Positions 9,799-17,562 of a DNA stretch of 64,000 nucleotides are shown piece after piece. The stretch comes from Pseudomonas sp. PDM18. Lineage in GTDB: Bacteria; Pseudomonadota; Gammaproteobacteria; Pseudomonadales; Pseudomonadaceae. Made by a program: the position numbers and the translations under genes. Under the pieces are notes generated by a model. That model was given only the letters and a program-made list of their open reading frames with translations, had not been told where the DNA came from and did not search any database. The stretch's first letter is position 1. Every line of letters begins with the position of its first letter. The stretch lies in the NCBI RefSeq assembly GCF_014852585.1, contig NZ_JACVBX010000007.1, positions 62,001 through 126,000 of the forward strand, in the 5' to 3' direction.

Positions 9799-11466
9799 TC
9801 AAGGGATCTGGTAGCTGAAGGCGAAGTTCAGCCGCGGGCTGCGCTCGTTGTTATCCAGCGCACGGTCACCGAATGGCTTGGCGACTTCCATCGATACCAG
9901 GTAGTGCTTGCGGTTGGAGAAGCGCACGCCCAGCGCCGCCGAGCCGAGCTTGCCTTCGCTCAGGCCGTCCTGGTTGTAGCGGGTGCGCGCGGTGTCGACG
10001 ACGAAGTACGGCTGGATCTGGTTGAGCACCACGCTCTGCCGCAGGAAGGAATAGTTCACCTCGTAGGAGGCGCCCCAGCCCTTGTCGCCGCTGGCCTGGT
10101 CGTCCGGATAGCCGCGGCCGAAGTTGCCGCCGCCATAGGTGACCTGCTCGGAATCGGGCAGCACGTCGTCGCTCCACTGGAAGGCAGCGCTGACTACGCC
10201 CTGCCAGTTGGAGCCGAACTGGTCCTGCTGCGCGCCAAAGCCGAGCAGGCGGGTGAAGTTCTTCTTGATCGGCTCCGGCGCTTCCGCGCCCATGCCGTTA
10301 AGGCCCTGGTAAACCGCCACGCTGCCGGCGCGCACGCGCTTCTCGGCGAACTGCTGGACGACGGTTTCAATGCCCACTACGCGAAGTTTGCTCTTCTGTT
10401 CGATGCGGAAGGGGATGGCCGGGTAGACCAGGTCGTAGGTGCTGGTGTCGTTGACCGTGTAGCCGCGCAGGTTGAGGTCCCAGGTCAGGTCGCGGCGCAG
10501 TACCAGCGGGATGCCCAGGCCGGCGCTGACTCGCTCGTTCTGCCGCTTGCGCTCGAACTCCAGGCCGCTGGCCAGGCGCAGGTTCTCGCCGGGGCGCGAG
10601 TTGTACTTGCTGTAGCCGGCCAGCAGCTGCAGGCCGTTGTCACCCAGCAACTGGCTGTAGTTCCAGGCGCGGTAATACTCGTGGTCGTCGCCGGGCGGGT
10701 AGAGGTAGCTGAACTGCAGCTGCTCGCCCCAGCCGAGCATCGACATCACCTCGGCGTTGAACAGGCCGCGCTGCTCGCCGCGGCGCGAGTCAAGGTTCAT
10801 CCCGGTATCGAAGCGCTTCTGCTTGCCGGCCAGTTCCAGCACGGCGCCGCCGTCGTTGGTGGTGGGCGGATTGAGCGCCATGGCCATCTGCATGCCCGGC
10901 ACCCGGCTCATCAGCACGCTGAAGCGCTCGAAGGTTTCGCGAGTCAGGGGTTTTTCCGCCTTCAGCTTCTCGATCCAGCGGTCGACGCGCATCTGGTGTA
11001 CACCCAGGTCGCCCGCGGCGCGGACCTGGCTGATATGGCCCTCGACCAGCACGATGCGCGCGACACCGCTGCGGAAGTCCTGGTTGGGCACGTAAGCGAA
11101 GGAGATGAAGTAACCGTCGTCCTGGTAACGCTGGGTAATGGCCTTGGCCGCGGCCACCAGTTCGCTGACTGCGATGGTGCGCTTGGTCAGGGGCTCCAGC
11201 AGGGGTTTCCAGGTTGCGACTGGGTAGTGCTTGCCGCCGGCCAGTTCGATGCGCTTGATGCGGATGCGCTGCTGGAGGATCTGGGCGGGCTGGGTGGCCG
11301 AAGGTTCCGGCGCGGTGACCTTGGGGGCGCTGGGGCGAATGTCGCCGCCAGGAAGGTTGGGGCGGGGCAGTGTCTGTTCGATATCGGAGCCGGGGAGCTG
11401 GATGGGGCGCTCGGCCCAGGCGAAAGGTGCAGCCAACAACAGGGGCAGGACAGCAAGTTTGCGCAT
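9799..11466 (-). CDS. TpsB (ShlB/FhaC/HecB) outer-membrane secretion transporter
   Basis: 555-residue Omp85-superfamily transporter of the two-partner secretion type. A signal peptide (LAVLPLLLAAPFAWA) is followed by a proline-rich linker, two POTRA domains (about residues 70-215, e.g. RIKRIELAGGKHYPVATWKP and GVARIVLVEGHISQVRAAG) and a 16-strand barrel ending in FAFSYQIP, a typical C-terminal beta signal. The conserved VRGY-like lid-lock motif appears as FGRGYPDDQASGD. No TpsA exoprotein with a filamentous-haemagglutinin-type secretion domain is adjacent; instead a glycine-rich repeat lipoprotein gene lies 84 bases upstream on the same strand, so that protein is its likely partner. Confidence 0.9.
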   Translation of the reverse strand: MRKLAVLPLLLAAPFAWAERPIQLPGSDIEQTLPRPNLPGGDIRPSAPKVTAPEPSATQPAQILQQRIRIKRIELAGGKHYPVATWKPLLEPLTKRTIAVSELVAAAKAITQRYQDDGYFISFAYVPNQDFRSGVARIVLVEGHISQVRAAGDLGVHQMRVDRWIEKLKAEKPLTRETFERFSVLMSRVPGMQMAMALNPPTTNDGGAVLELAGKQKRFDTGMNLDSRRGEQRGLFNAEVMSMLGWGEQLQFSYLYPPGDDHEYYRAWNYSQLLGDNGLQLLAGYSKYNSRPGENLRLASGLEFERKRQNERVSAGLGIPLVLRRDLTWDLNLRGYTVNDTSTYDLVYPAIPFRIEQKSKLRVVGIETVVQQFAEKRVRAGSVAVYQGLNGMGAEAPEPIKKNFTRLLGFGAQQDQFGSNWQGVVSAAFQWSDDVLPDSEQVTYGGGNFGRGYPDDQASGDKGWGASYEVNYSFLRQSVVLNQIQPYFVVDTARTRYNQDGLSEGKLGSAALGVRFSNRKHYLVSMEVAKPFGDRALDNNERSPRLNFAFSYQIP

Positions 11467-11500
11467 CTGGCTCCTCCATGAGACCGACTTCGATAAAGGA

Positions 11501-11524
11501 CCAGGAGCCGTGGGCGGCTCCTGG
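11501..11524 (-). terminator. Hairpin between repeat lipoprotein and TpsB genes
   Basis: CCAGGAGCCG / CGGCTCCTGG perfect 10-bp stem with a four-base loop in the 84-bp space between the two genes. On the minus strand it is followed by TCCTTTATCG, a poor T-run, so partial termination or mRNA stabilisation that sets the ratio of the two products is more likely than full termination. Confidence 0.55.
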
Positions 11525-11550
11525 TAACCACAGTATGGGTGTAATTCGGA

Positions 11551-13074
11551 TTATTGCTTGGGCGTACCGATCGCCAATCCACCACCCAGTCCGCCGGTCA
11601 CACCACCCAGCGCGCCACCCACGGCGCCCAGCGTATTGCCCAGCAGGCCTCCCTGACCGCTGGTACCGCCAGTCGTACCGGCGCCTGCGCCGACCGCCAC
11701 GCCCGAACCCTGGGTGTTGCTGCCGATGCCCACGCCTGCCCCGGCGACCAGGCCGCCGCCACCGGTGAGGCTGCTGGTCACGCCGCCGAGAGTGCCGGCG
11801 ACACCGTTGACCAGACCACCCACCGGGTTGCTGCCGCCAGTGGCGCCCCCCAGAGAGCCGGTGAGGCCGCCCACTGCGCCGGTCACGCCGCTGACCAAGC
11901 CGCCCACCGGGTTGCTCCCGCCGGTGGCGCCGCCCAGGGAGCCGGTAAGGCCGCCCACTGCACCGGTCACGCCGCTGACTACACCCCCCACCGGATTACT
12001 GCCACCGGCAGCGCCGCCCAGCGAGCCGGTGACGCTGCCCAGCAGTCCGCCGCCGGGGTTGCTGCCATTGACCAAGCCGCCGGAAGCGCTGACGGCCTGA
12101 CCCACATTGCTGACGACTCCGCCGACCGGCGCCAGAGCAGGATTTGCACTGGCCACCTGGTTGCCTGTCTGGGTCACAACGCCGCCGACGGTGGTCAACA
12201 GGTTGTTCACCGGCGTTCCCAGTCCGGTGGCGGCGCCGACGCCGCGAGTGGTTCCTTCGACCGTGCCGACCAGACCGGCGGTGGTTCCGCTCAACTGGGT
12301 GGTCAGTTGGCTCAGTGGGCCGGTGGTGACCGCGCCACTGAGGGAATCGCCGAGCATGGTGATCTTGCCGCCGACGCCATCCACCAGGCCGCCGACCTGG
12401 CCGGTCAGGCCGTTGAGCGGAGTATTGGCCAGCACCGGCGCATCGCCGATGGCGGCCACGGTATCGCCCAGGCTGCTGACTGCGCCACCGGTGTGGCTGA
12501 CCAGACCTGTGGCGCCAGCGACGGTAGTCCCGATGGCATTGGGGTTGTTACCCAGTTGGCCGAGGCCGTTGGTGACGCCGGTGCCGACGCTGTCTACCCC
12601 GGCGCCGACTTCCTGGACCAGGGTGCCGGCGTTCTGCGTGACTCCGTTGCCCAGTAGCGGCAGGTCGACGGTCTTCACTACGGCGCCGACGGTGCCCACC
12701 GTGTCGCCGACATTGGAGACCGCTTCGCCGGTATTGGTCAGGATATTGCCGGTGGTGCTCGCCGGCGGGGGAGTGGTGGTGCCGCCGTCGGTGCCTCCAT
12801 TGTCGCCGCCACCTGTGCCACCTGTGCCACCCGTACCACCGGTGCCACCGGTTCCGCCCGTGCCGCCTGTGCCACCACCGGTTCCCCCGGTGCCGCCGCC
12901 GGTGCCGCCACTGCCGCCGCTGCCATCTCCGCCGGAACCGGAACCGGAACCGTCATCGGTAGTGCTGCTATCGGACGCGCGGTGATGACTGCTGCCGCCG
13001 TGGCTGCTGCAACCTTGCAGGGAGAGCGCAACGACGAGAAGGGAAAGTGCGAAAACACGAATCGGACCTGACAT
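11551..13074 (-). CDS. Glycine-rich tandem-repeat lipoprotein, candidate TpsB cargo
   Basis: 507-residue predicted surface lipoprotein. The signal peptide (VFALSLLVVALSLQGC) ends in a lipobox with Cys22; a Ser/His/Asp-rich segment and a (GGT)n low-complexity spacer follow (about residues 45-90), then a long domain of Gly/Val/Leu/Thr repeats such as VSGVTGAVGGLTGSLGGATG. No charge-rich globular domain is seen. Databases tend to label such proteins collagen-like, but a strict Gly-X-Y periodicity is absent; the repeat looks more like an amphipathic beta or coil array. The ATG at 13074 follows GGAGGA with a seven-base spacer. The downstream TpsB gene suggests a shared secretion function. Confidence 0.75.
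   Translation of the reverse strand: MSGPIRVFALSLLVVALSLQGCSSHGGSSHHRASDSSTTDDGSGSGSGGDGSGGSGGTGGGTGGTGGGTGGTGGTGGTGGTGGTGGTGGGDNGGTDGGTTTPPPASTTGNILTNTGEAVSNVGDTVGTVGAVVKTVDLPLLGNGVTQNAGTLVQEVGAGVDSVGTGVTNGLGQLGNNPNAIGTTVAGATGLVSHTGGAVSSLGDTVAAIGDAPVLANTPLNGLTGQVGGLVDGVGGKITMLGDSLSGAVTTGPLSQLTTQLSGTTAGLVGTVEGTTRGVGAATGLGTPVNNLLTTVGGVVTQTGNQVASANPALAPVGGVVSNVGQAVSASGGLVNGSNPGGGLLGSVTGSLGGAAGGSNPVGGVVSGVTGAVGGLTGSLGGATGGSNPVGGLVSGVTGAVGGLTGSLGGATGGSNPVGGLVNGVAGTLGGVTSSLTGGGGLVAGAGVGIGSNTQGSGVAVGAGAGTTGGTSGQGGLLGNTLGAVGGALGGVTGGLGGGLAIGTPKQ
11821..12045. repeat. 84-bp tandem repeats inside the lipoprotein gene
   Basis: Two full 84-bp units (11821-11904 and 11905-11988) and a third partial one (to about 12045) start with CACCGGGTTGCT or a close variant. 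They encode 28-residue repeats in frame. Copy number could vary between strains by slippage. Confidence 0.85.
12812..12911. repeat. Short GGT-coding low-complexity repeat
   Basis: About 100 bases of degenerate 9-base units (variants of CCACCGGTG) coding the Gly-Gly-Thr spacer after the lipoprotein N-terminus. Synonymous differences among the units suggest the repeat is old or selected at the protein level. Confidence 0.8.
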
Positions 13075-13333
13075 AGCGAATTCCTCCATGAGAACGTCAG
13101 TCAGCTGGCTGCCCGGTTCGGTATCCCGGCGAGTCGCTGCGCTGCTCTGGAGTCAGTTCTAGAGGTTTGTTTTCAGGCGCGAAATTGGAACTTGTATATA
13201 GCCGTTTTGTGTTTGGCAGGTCATTGAATCAAAAGGGAAAACTAAAGGATTATGGCGACTTGCCAGGCGTTTTTAATACCTTGGATATAGTGCTTTTCGC
13301 ACGATGGTTCCGTTTTGCAATTTCGTGCTGCGC

Positions 13334-14125
13334 TCATTTGCCTCGGAATTGGCCTTCCCGTCGCTCCAGCATGGCATTCAAACCCTCCTGCGCATCCTCG
13401 GTGGACAGCAGTTCGCTGGCCATCTCCGGCAACAGTCGCGCCGCTGCCTCCTCGCCTTCATCGAGGCTGCGGCGCGCGGAGGCCAGGGTTGCGCGGATGC
13501 CCAGCGGCGCCTGGGAGGCAACTCGCTGGGCCAGCCAGAGTGCGCGGGGCATCAGCTCTTCCGGCGCGGTGACTTCTTGCACCAGGCCTATGCGATACGC
13601 CTCGTGGGCGTCGAAGGGATCGCCGGTGAGCAGCCAGCGCATCGCGTTGCCCCAGCCGGCCACCTGATGCATGCGCAGGGTGGCGCCGCCGAAGGGAAAG
13701 ATGCCGCGTTGCACTTCGAGCTGGGCAAAGCGCGCATTACTGGCGCACAGGTTGATATCGGCGGCGAGCATCAATTCGATGCCCAGGGTGAAGCAGTAGC
13801 CCTGTGCAGCCACCAGCAGCGGCTTGGTCAGGCGCCGGCCGCCGAAGGTGCCCCAGGGATCGGCCGAGCCTTCGGGCATGGTCCAGCCGGTGCGAAAGGT
13901 CTCGCCGATGTTGGCCAGGTCCAGGCCGGCAGTAAAGTGATCACCATGGGCGAAAACCAGGGCGCAGCGCAGGTCGTCGTCGCGCTCGTACTCGCCGAAG
14001 GCCAGCACCAACTGGGTGAGCATCTCCAGGTCGAAGGCGTTGCGCTTGTCGACCCGGTTCAGGCCGAGCAGCAGGATGTGGTCATGGCGTTCGACGGTGA
14101 TGCGCGGTGCGCTGCTGGCGGTCAT
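13334..14125 (-). CDS. Enoyl-CoA hydratase/isomerase family protein
   Basis: 263-residue crotonase-fold enzyme acting on acyl-CoA esters. The oxyanion-hole segments are visible: KRNAFDLEML near the N-terminus, GDHFTAGLDLANIG and YCFTLGIELMLAADINLCAS, followed by RFAQLEVQRGIFPFGGATLRM. The usual second catalytic Glu of true hydratases (GxEIxxP) reads QVQRGIFPFGG here with Glu in LEVQ, so substrate class is uncertain. The ATG at 14125 is chosen over upstream in-frame codons because conservation starts at ITVERHDHILLLGLNR and GGAG precedes it. It is divergent from the DEAD-box helicase gene. Confidence 0.88.
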   Translation of the reverse strand: MTASSAPRITVERHDHILLLGLNRVDKRNAFDLEMLTQLVLAFGEYERDDDLRCALVFAHGDHFTAGLDLANIGETFRTGWTMPEGSADPWGTFGGRRLTKPLLVAAQGYCFTLGIELMLAADINLCASNARFAQLEVQRGIFPFGGATLRMHQVAGWGNAMRWLLTGDPFDAHEAYRIGLVQEVTAPEELMPRALWLAQRVASQAPLGIRATLASARRSLDEGEEAAARLLPEMASELLSTEDAQEGLNAMLERREGQFRGK

Positions 14126-14462
14126 TGGCGGGCTCCGGTCGGGTGGCTTGCACGGTATAGCCGGCAGGCACGGGGTTGTCCATGGAACGACCGTTCGCCG
14201 GCCATGTTCCGAAAAGAAACACATTGGTCAGGTTTTTCCGGTATGATACGCGCCGGCCAAACGCTGGCCTCGTTTCGGATCCCGCATTCTCCCGCAGTTT
14301 CACACTCGGGCTATGTGTCCGCAGTGCGGACTTCCTTGACGCATTCTTCCAATCTTCATTTCGCAAATCCCCGCTTCCAGCTGCCTGGGTGACTTCACTG
14401 TCGTACAGGGCATGCGCAGCTCGGCTATTGGGTCTTTGCGGATGTACTTAGAGGCAAAACCC
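14126..14462. other. Divergent promoter region and long leader of the DEAD-box helicase gene
   Basis: 337 bp. A TATGAT hexamer (14242-14247) could be a -10 element for the helicase gene, giving a leader of about 210 bases; the -35 is weak. Long leaders are usual for cold-induced csdA/deaD mRNAs. A GGCCAAACGCTGGCC stem lies at about 14255-14269. I see no small open frame with a good ribosome site. Confidence 0.45.
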
Positions 14463-16160
14463 ATGACCCAGGAAACCGCCGGCTTCGCCGCGCTCGGTCT
14501 TCACCCCAATGTTCTCGCTGCCATTGCCGCTGTCGGTTATGAAGAGCCATCGCCGATCCAGGCCCAGTCGATCCCGGTGATCCTCGAAGGTCACGACATG
14601 ATCGGCCAGGCCCAGACCGGTACCGGCAAGACCGCTGCCTTTGCGCTGCCGATGCTGTCGCAGATCGAGCCGAGCCGTCGCGTCCCGCAGGTGCTGGTAC
14701 TGGTACCGACCCGCGAGCTGGCCCTGCAGGTTGCTACCGCTTTCGAAACCTATTCCAAGCAGATGCCGGGCGTCGGCGTGATTGCCGTCTACGGCGGCGC
14801 GCCCATGGGCCCGCAGCTCAAAGCCCTGCGCCAGGGCGCCCAGGTCGTGGTCGCCACGCCGGGCCGCCTGTGCGACCACCTGCGCCGCGACGAAAACCTG
14901 CTGTCCACCGTCAAGAGCCTGGTGCTCGACGAAGCGGACGAGATGCTCAAGCTCGGCTTCATGGATGACCTCGAAGTGATCTTCGAAGCCATGCCGTCCA
15001 GCCGCCAGAGCGTGCTGTTCTCCGCGACCCTGCCGGCCTCGATCCGCAGCATCGCCGAACGCCACCTGAAAGAACCCAAGCACGTCCGCATCGCCGCCAA
15101 GACCCAGACCGTCGCCCGCATCGAGCAGGTGCATCTGATGGTTCACGCCGACCAGAAGCCGGCCTCGATCCTGCGCCTGCTGGAAGTCGAGCAATTCGAC
15201 GCGCTGATCGGCTTCGTCCGCACCAAGCAGGCCACCCTGGACATCGCCGAGCTGTTGGAGCGCCAGGGCTACCGTGCCGCCGCGCTGAACGGCGACATGC
15301 CGCAGGCCCAGCGTGAGCGCGTGATCGAGTCGCTGAAAGACGGCTCGCTGGATATCGTCATCGCTACCGACGTTGCTGCCCGCGGCCTCGACGTGGCGCG
15401 CATCACCCACGTACTGAACGTGGACATGCCCTACGATCCGGAATCCTACGTACACCGTATCGGCCGTACCGGCCGCGCCGGTCGTGAAGGCCGCGCCCTG
15501 CTGCTGGTGACTCCGCGTGAGCGCCGCATGCTGCAGGTGATCGAGCGCGTGACCGGGCAGAAGGTTGGCGAAGTTCGCCTGCCGGACGCCGAAACCGTCC
15601 TCGAAGCGCGCCTGAACCGCCTGGCCACGGGCCTGCAACCGCTGCTGGCCAACGCTGTTGCCAGCCGTGGCGCGGTGCGTGACGAGCTTTGCCGTCGCCT
15701 GGGTACCGACATGGACACCCTGGCCGCCGTGCTGCTGGCCAAGCTGACCGAAGGCAAGGCGCTGGACCTGGAATCGGTCCGCCGCGAACAGCCGCTGACC
15801 CCGGCCGCCCCGCGCGAGCGCAGCGACCGTTACGAGCGCAGCGAACGTGGCGATCGCCCCGAGCGCGGCGACCGTCCGGAGCGCAGCGGCGCGCCGCGCA
15901 CCATGGCTCCGCCGTCCGAAGGCAAGGCCCGTTGCCGTACCGCCCTGGGCGCTCGTGATGGCGTGCAGGCGAAGAACCTGCTGGGCGCCATCCTCAACGA
16001 GGGCGGCCTGTCCCGCGAGGCCATCGGCCGTATCCAGATCCGCGAGACCTTCAGCCTGATCGAGCTGCCGGAAGAGAACCTCGACCGTCTGCTGACCAAG
16101 CTCAAGGACACCCGCGTTGCTGGCAAGGCTCTGCGCCTGCGTCGTTACCGCGAAGACTGA
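14463..16160 (+). CDS. deaD: ATP-dependent DEAD-box RNA helicase (DeaD/CsdA type)
   Basis: 565-residue RNA helicase involved in ribosome assembly and mRNA turnover, especially at low temperature. All core motifs are present: Q motif (EEPSPIQAQSIPV), AQTGTGKT, PTRELALQ, LDEADEML, SAT, and HRIGRTGRAGREG in the second RecA domain (to about residue 350). A charged linker of RSDRYERSERGD/RPERGD repeats (about 465-490) precedes a C-terminal DbpA-like RNA-binding domain (ARDGVQAKNLLGAILNEGGL, GRIQIRETFSLIELPEENLD). This layout fits DeaD better than RhlB or RhlE. A strong terminator follows. Confidence 0.95.
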   Translation: MTQETAGFAALGLHPNVLAAIAAVGYEEPSPIQAQSIPVILEGHDMIGQAQTGTGKTAAFALPMLSQIEPSRRVPQVLVLVPTRELALQVATAFETYSKQMPGVGVIAVYGGAPMGPQLKALRQGAQVVVATPGRLCDHLRRDENLLSTVKSLVLDEADEMLKLGFMDDLEVIFEAMPSSRQSVLFSATLPASIRSIAERHLKEPKHVRIAAKTQTVARIEQVHLMVHADQKPASILRLLEVEQFDALIGFVRTKQATLDIAELLERQGYRAAALNGDMPQAQRERVIESLKDGSLDIVIATDVAARGLDVARITHVLNVDMPYDPESYVHRIGRTGRAGREGRALLLVTPRERRMLQVIERVTGQKVGEVRLPDAETVLEARLNRLATGLQPLLANAVASRGAVRDELCRRLGTDMDTLAAVLLAKLTEGKALDLESVRREQPLTPAAPRERSDRYERSERGDRPERGDRPERSGAPRTMAPPSEGKARCRTALGARDGVQAKNLLGAILNEGGLSREAIGRIQIRETFSLIELPEENLDRLLTKLKDTRVAGKALRLRRYRED

Positions 16161-16180
16161 TTCGTCAGTCACAGCGCATG

Positions 16181-16209
16181 AAAAAGCCCCGCCATTGGCG
16201 GGGCTTTTT
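16181..16209 (+). terminator. Intrinsic terminator of deaD
   Basis: AAAAAGCCCCGCC / GGCGGGGCTTTTT stem with ATT loop, 20 bases after the stop codon. Confidence 0.93.
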
Positions 16210-16248
16210 CGTTTCCGGGGGAAGGAGCTGTCGGCATTTGGCTGCTGT

Positions 16249-16326
16249 TGTAGGAGCGAGCTTGCTCGCGAACTGCTTGACGCCAGCGCCGCCGGGAAAA
16301 TGTTCGCGAGCAAGCTCACTCCTACA
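16249..16326. repeat. REP pair (Pseudomonas GTAGGAGCGAGC type)
   Basis: 24-bp arms 16249-16272 and 16303-16326 in inverted orientation with one mismatch, starting TGTAGGAGCGAGCTTGCTCG; a 30-base spacer lies between. Each arm has its own small inner palindrome (GCGAGCTTGCTCGC). Same family as 21736 and 36168. Confidence 0.9.
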
Positions 16327-16334
16327 GCCAGTGC

Positions 16335-17105
16335 TCAGCCGAAGCGGTAGATATCCATCCCTAGCGCGCCGAGGGTGAAGCCTGCGTGCTCGACCTTCAT
16401 CGTCGAACCGCCTGCGCCACGGGCGAAGTACAGCGGCAGCAGGTGCTCATCGCGCGGGTGGTTGCGCACCGCATGCGGCGCTTGCTGGCGGTAGTCGAGC
16501 AGGGCGGTTTCGTCGTCGGCTTCCAGGTGCTCCACCATCCAGTCGCGGAAGGCCTTCGCCCAGGGCGTGATGACTTCCGGGCCGGCGTGCCAGTCCAGTT
16601 CGCCCAGGTTGTGGGTGATGCTGCCCGAACCGATCAGCAGGATGCCTTCCTCGCGCAGCGCACGCAGGGCCGCGCCAATTCGGTGCTGCATGGGCGCGCC
16701 GAGACGGCTGGGGAGGGACAGCTGGACGACGGGGATATCGGCGTCCGGATACATCAGGCTCAGCGGCACCCATGCGCCATGGTCCAGCGGGCGTTCGGGA
16801 TCGAGGATGGCCGTCAGACCGTCCTCGGCCAGCAACTCGACCACACGCCGGGCCAGGTCCGGCGAGCCGGCGGCCGGATACTGCACGGCATAGAGTTCGG
16901 GCGGGAAGCCGTAGAAATCGTGCCAGGTGTCCGGCTTGGGCGATGCGGTCACGCGCATATCCGCGGTTTCCCAGTGGGCTGAGACAACCAGGATGGCTTT
17001 CGGGCGTGGCAGCTCGCGGGCCAGGCGCTTCAGGGGCGCATCGCTGGCGCCGGGCTCCACGGCCAGCATGGGGGAGCCGTGAGAGATGAACAGGGCAGGG
17101 AGCAT
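16335..17105 (-). CDS. DODA-type extradiol ring-opening dioxygenase
   Basis: 256-residue class III (LigB-fold) dioxygenase-like protein. The metal ligands are recognisable: His in FISHGSPMLAVEP near the N-terminus, the VVSAHWE segment, and His in GSGSITHNLGEL. Relatives include plant DOPA 4,5-dioxygenase and E. coli YgiD, which open catechol rings; the natural substrate in bacteria is often unknown. The ATG at 17105 starts directly at MLPALFISHGSP, matching the family N-terminus; longer in-frame extensions have no conserved sequence. It stands alone between a REP element and the small CsrA-like gene. Confidence 0.9.
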   Translation of the reverse strand: MLPALFISHGSPMLAVEPGASDAPLKRLARELPRPKAILVVSAHWETADMRVTASPKPDTWHDFYGFPPELYAVQYPAAGSPDLARRVVELLAEDGLTAILDPERPLDHGAWVPLSLMYPDADIPVVQLSLPSRLGAPMQHRIGAALRALREEGILLIGSGSITHNLGELDWHAGPEVITPWAKAFRDWMVEHLEADDETALLDYRQQAPHAVRNHPRDEHLLPLYFARGAGGSTMKVEHAGFTLGALGMDIYRFG

Positions 17106-17356
17106 GGCGAACCTCGCTACTTGAATGCCTCTATGTTTACGCGAGTAAAGATCGAAATCCAGTATAGGTTTTTGACCGAAATAATCGTTTATGTCGATTG
17201 TTATGGCCGCGCTTACCCTTGAAGCGCATCGTCGTGGAAGTGCCAACTCGGTTGCAGAGTCATGGAGGCAGTCGCCATAGAGCGCTTTGGCAGGATGTCA
17301 GTCGGATGATGCGTTAGAGTTTGCGGAAATTTCCGAAGCGAATGGCGAATTCGGCT

Positions 17357-17551
17357 ATGCAGCAAGTTGAACAAGTCCTAATGCTCGAGATCGGCGACTG
17401 CCTCCGCCTGGAGGACGGCACCGAGATATGTGTGCAGAGGGTCCGTGGTGACCAGGTGCGGCTGAAGATCCTAGAAGCCGGAGATAGTCAGCGCGAGCGG
17501 CGTGGCGCCTGGTGGCGCTCGCTGATGCCGTGTGCGATGCGCAGTGTTTGA
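17357..17551 (+). CDS. Small CsrA/RsmA-like protein (divergent)
   Basis: 64-residue protein just upstream of tpm. The segment IGDCLRLEDGTEICVQRVRGDQVRLKI can be laid without gaps on the CsrA stretch from VGETLMIGD to GNQVRIGV: nine identities in 26 positions by eye, including Gly-Asp-Gln-Val-Arg versus Gly-Asn-Gln-Val-Arg, plus conservative changes. VLMLE fits the first beta-strand, and an Arg in QRERRG falls near the RNA-binding Arg44 of CsrA. The C-terminal tail (WWRSLMPCAMRSV) is unlike CsrA. The start is uncertain: no strong ribosome site precedes 17357, and upstream codons at 17342 and 17321 are in frame. A stable RNA-binding role is an inference, not shown. Confidence 0.55.
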   Translation: MQQVEQVLMLEIGDCLRLEDGTEICVQRVRGDQVRLKILEAGDSQRERRGAWWRSLMPCAMRSV

Positions 17552-17562
17552 ACAGGTGACCT

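Noticed and set aside
11821-12911. Repeats in the lipoprotein gene as a CRISPR array
   Set aside because: The repeats are in frame, directly adjoining without unique spacers, and no cas genes are present.
13075-13333. AT-richer 259-bp region between the lipoprotein and enoyl-CoA hydratase genes as a small gene or sRNA
   Set aside because: No good start/ribosome site pair, no terminator hairpin; likely only promoter DNA of the lipoprotein gene.
13167-13667. 166-codon open frame across the 5' side of the enoyl-CoA hydratase gene
   Set aside because: Mostly antisense to the conserved hydratase and without motifs.
14448-16319. Long open frame antisense to deaD (over 600 codons) and similar long frames antisense to copA, fadE, puuD and the AzgA permease
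   Set aside because: They mirror real genes in G/C-rich DNA. They show no family motifs, poor starts, and composition typical of shadow frames, so they are not annotated.
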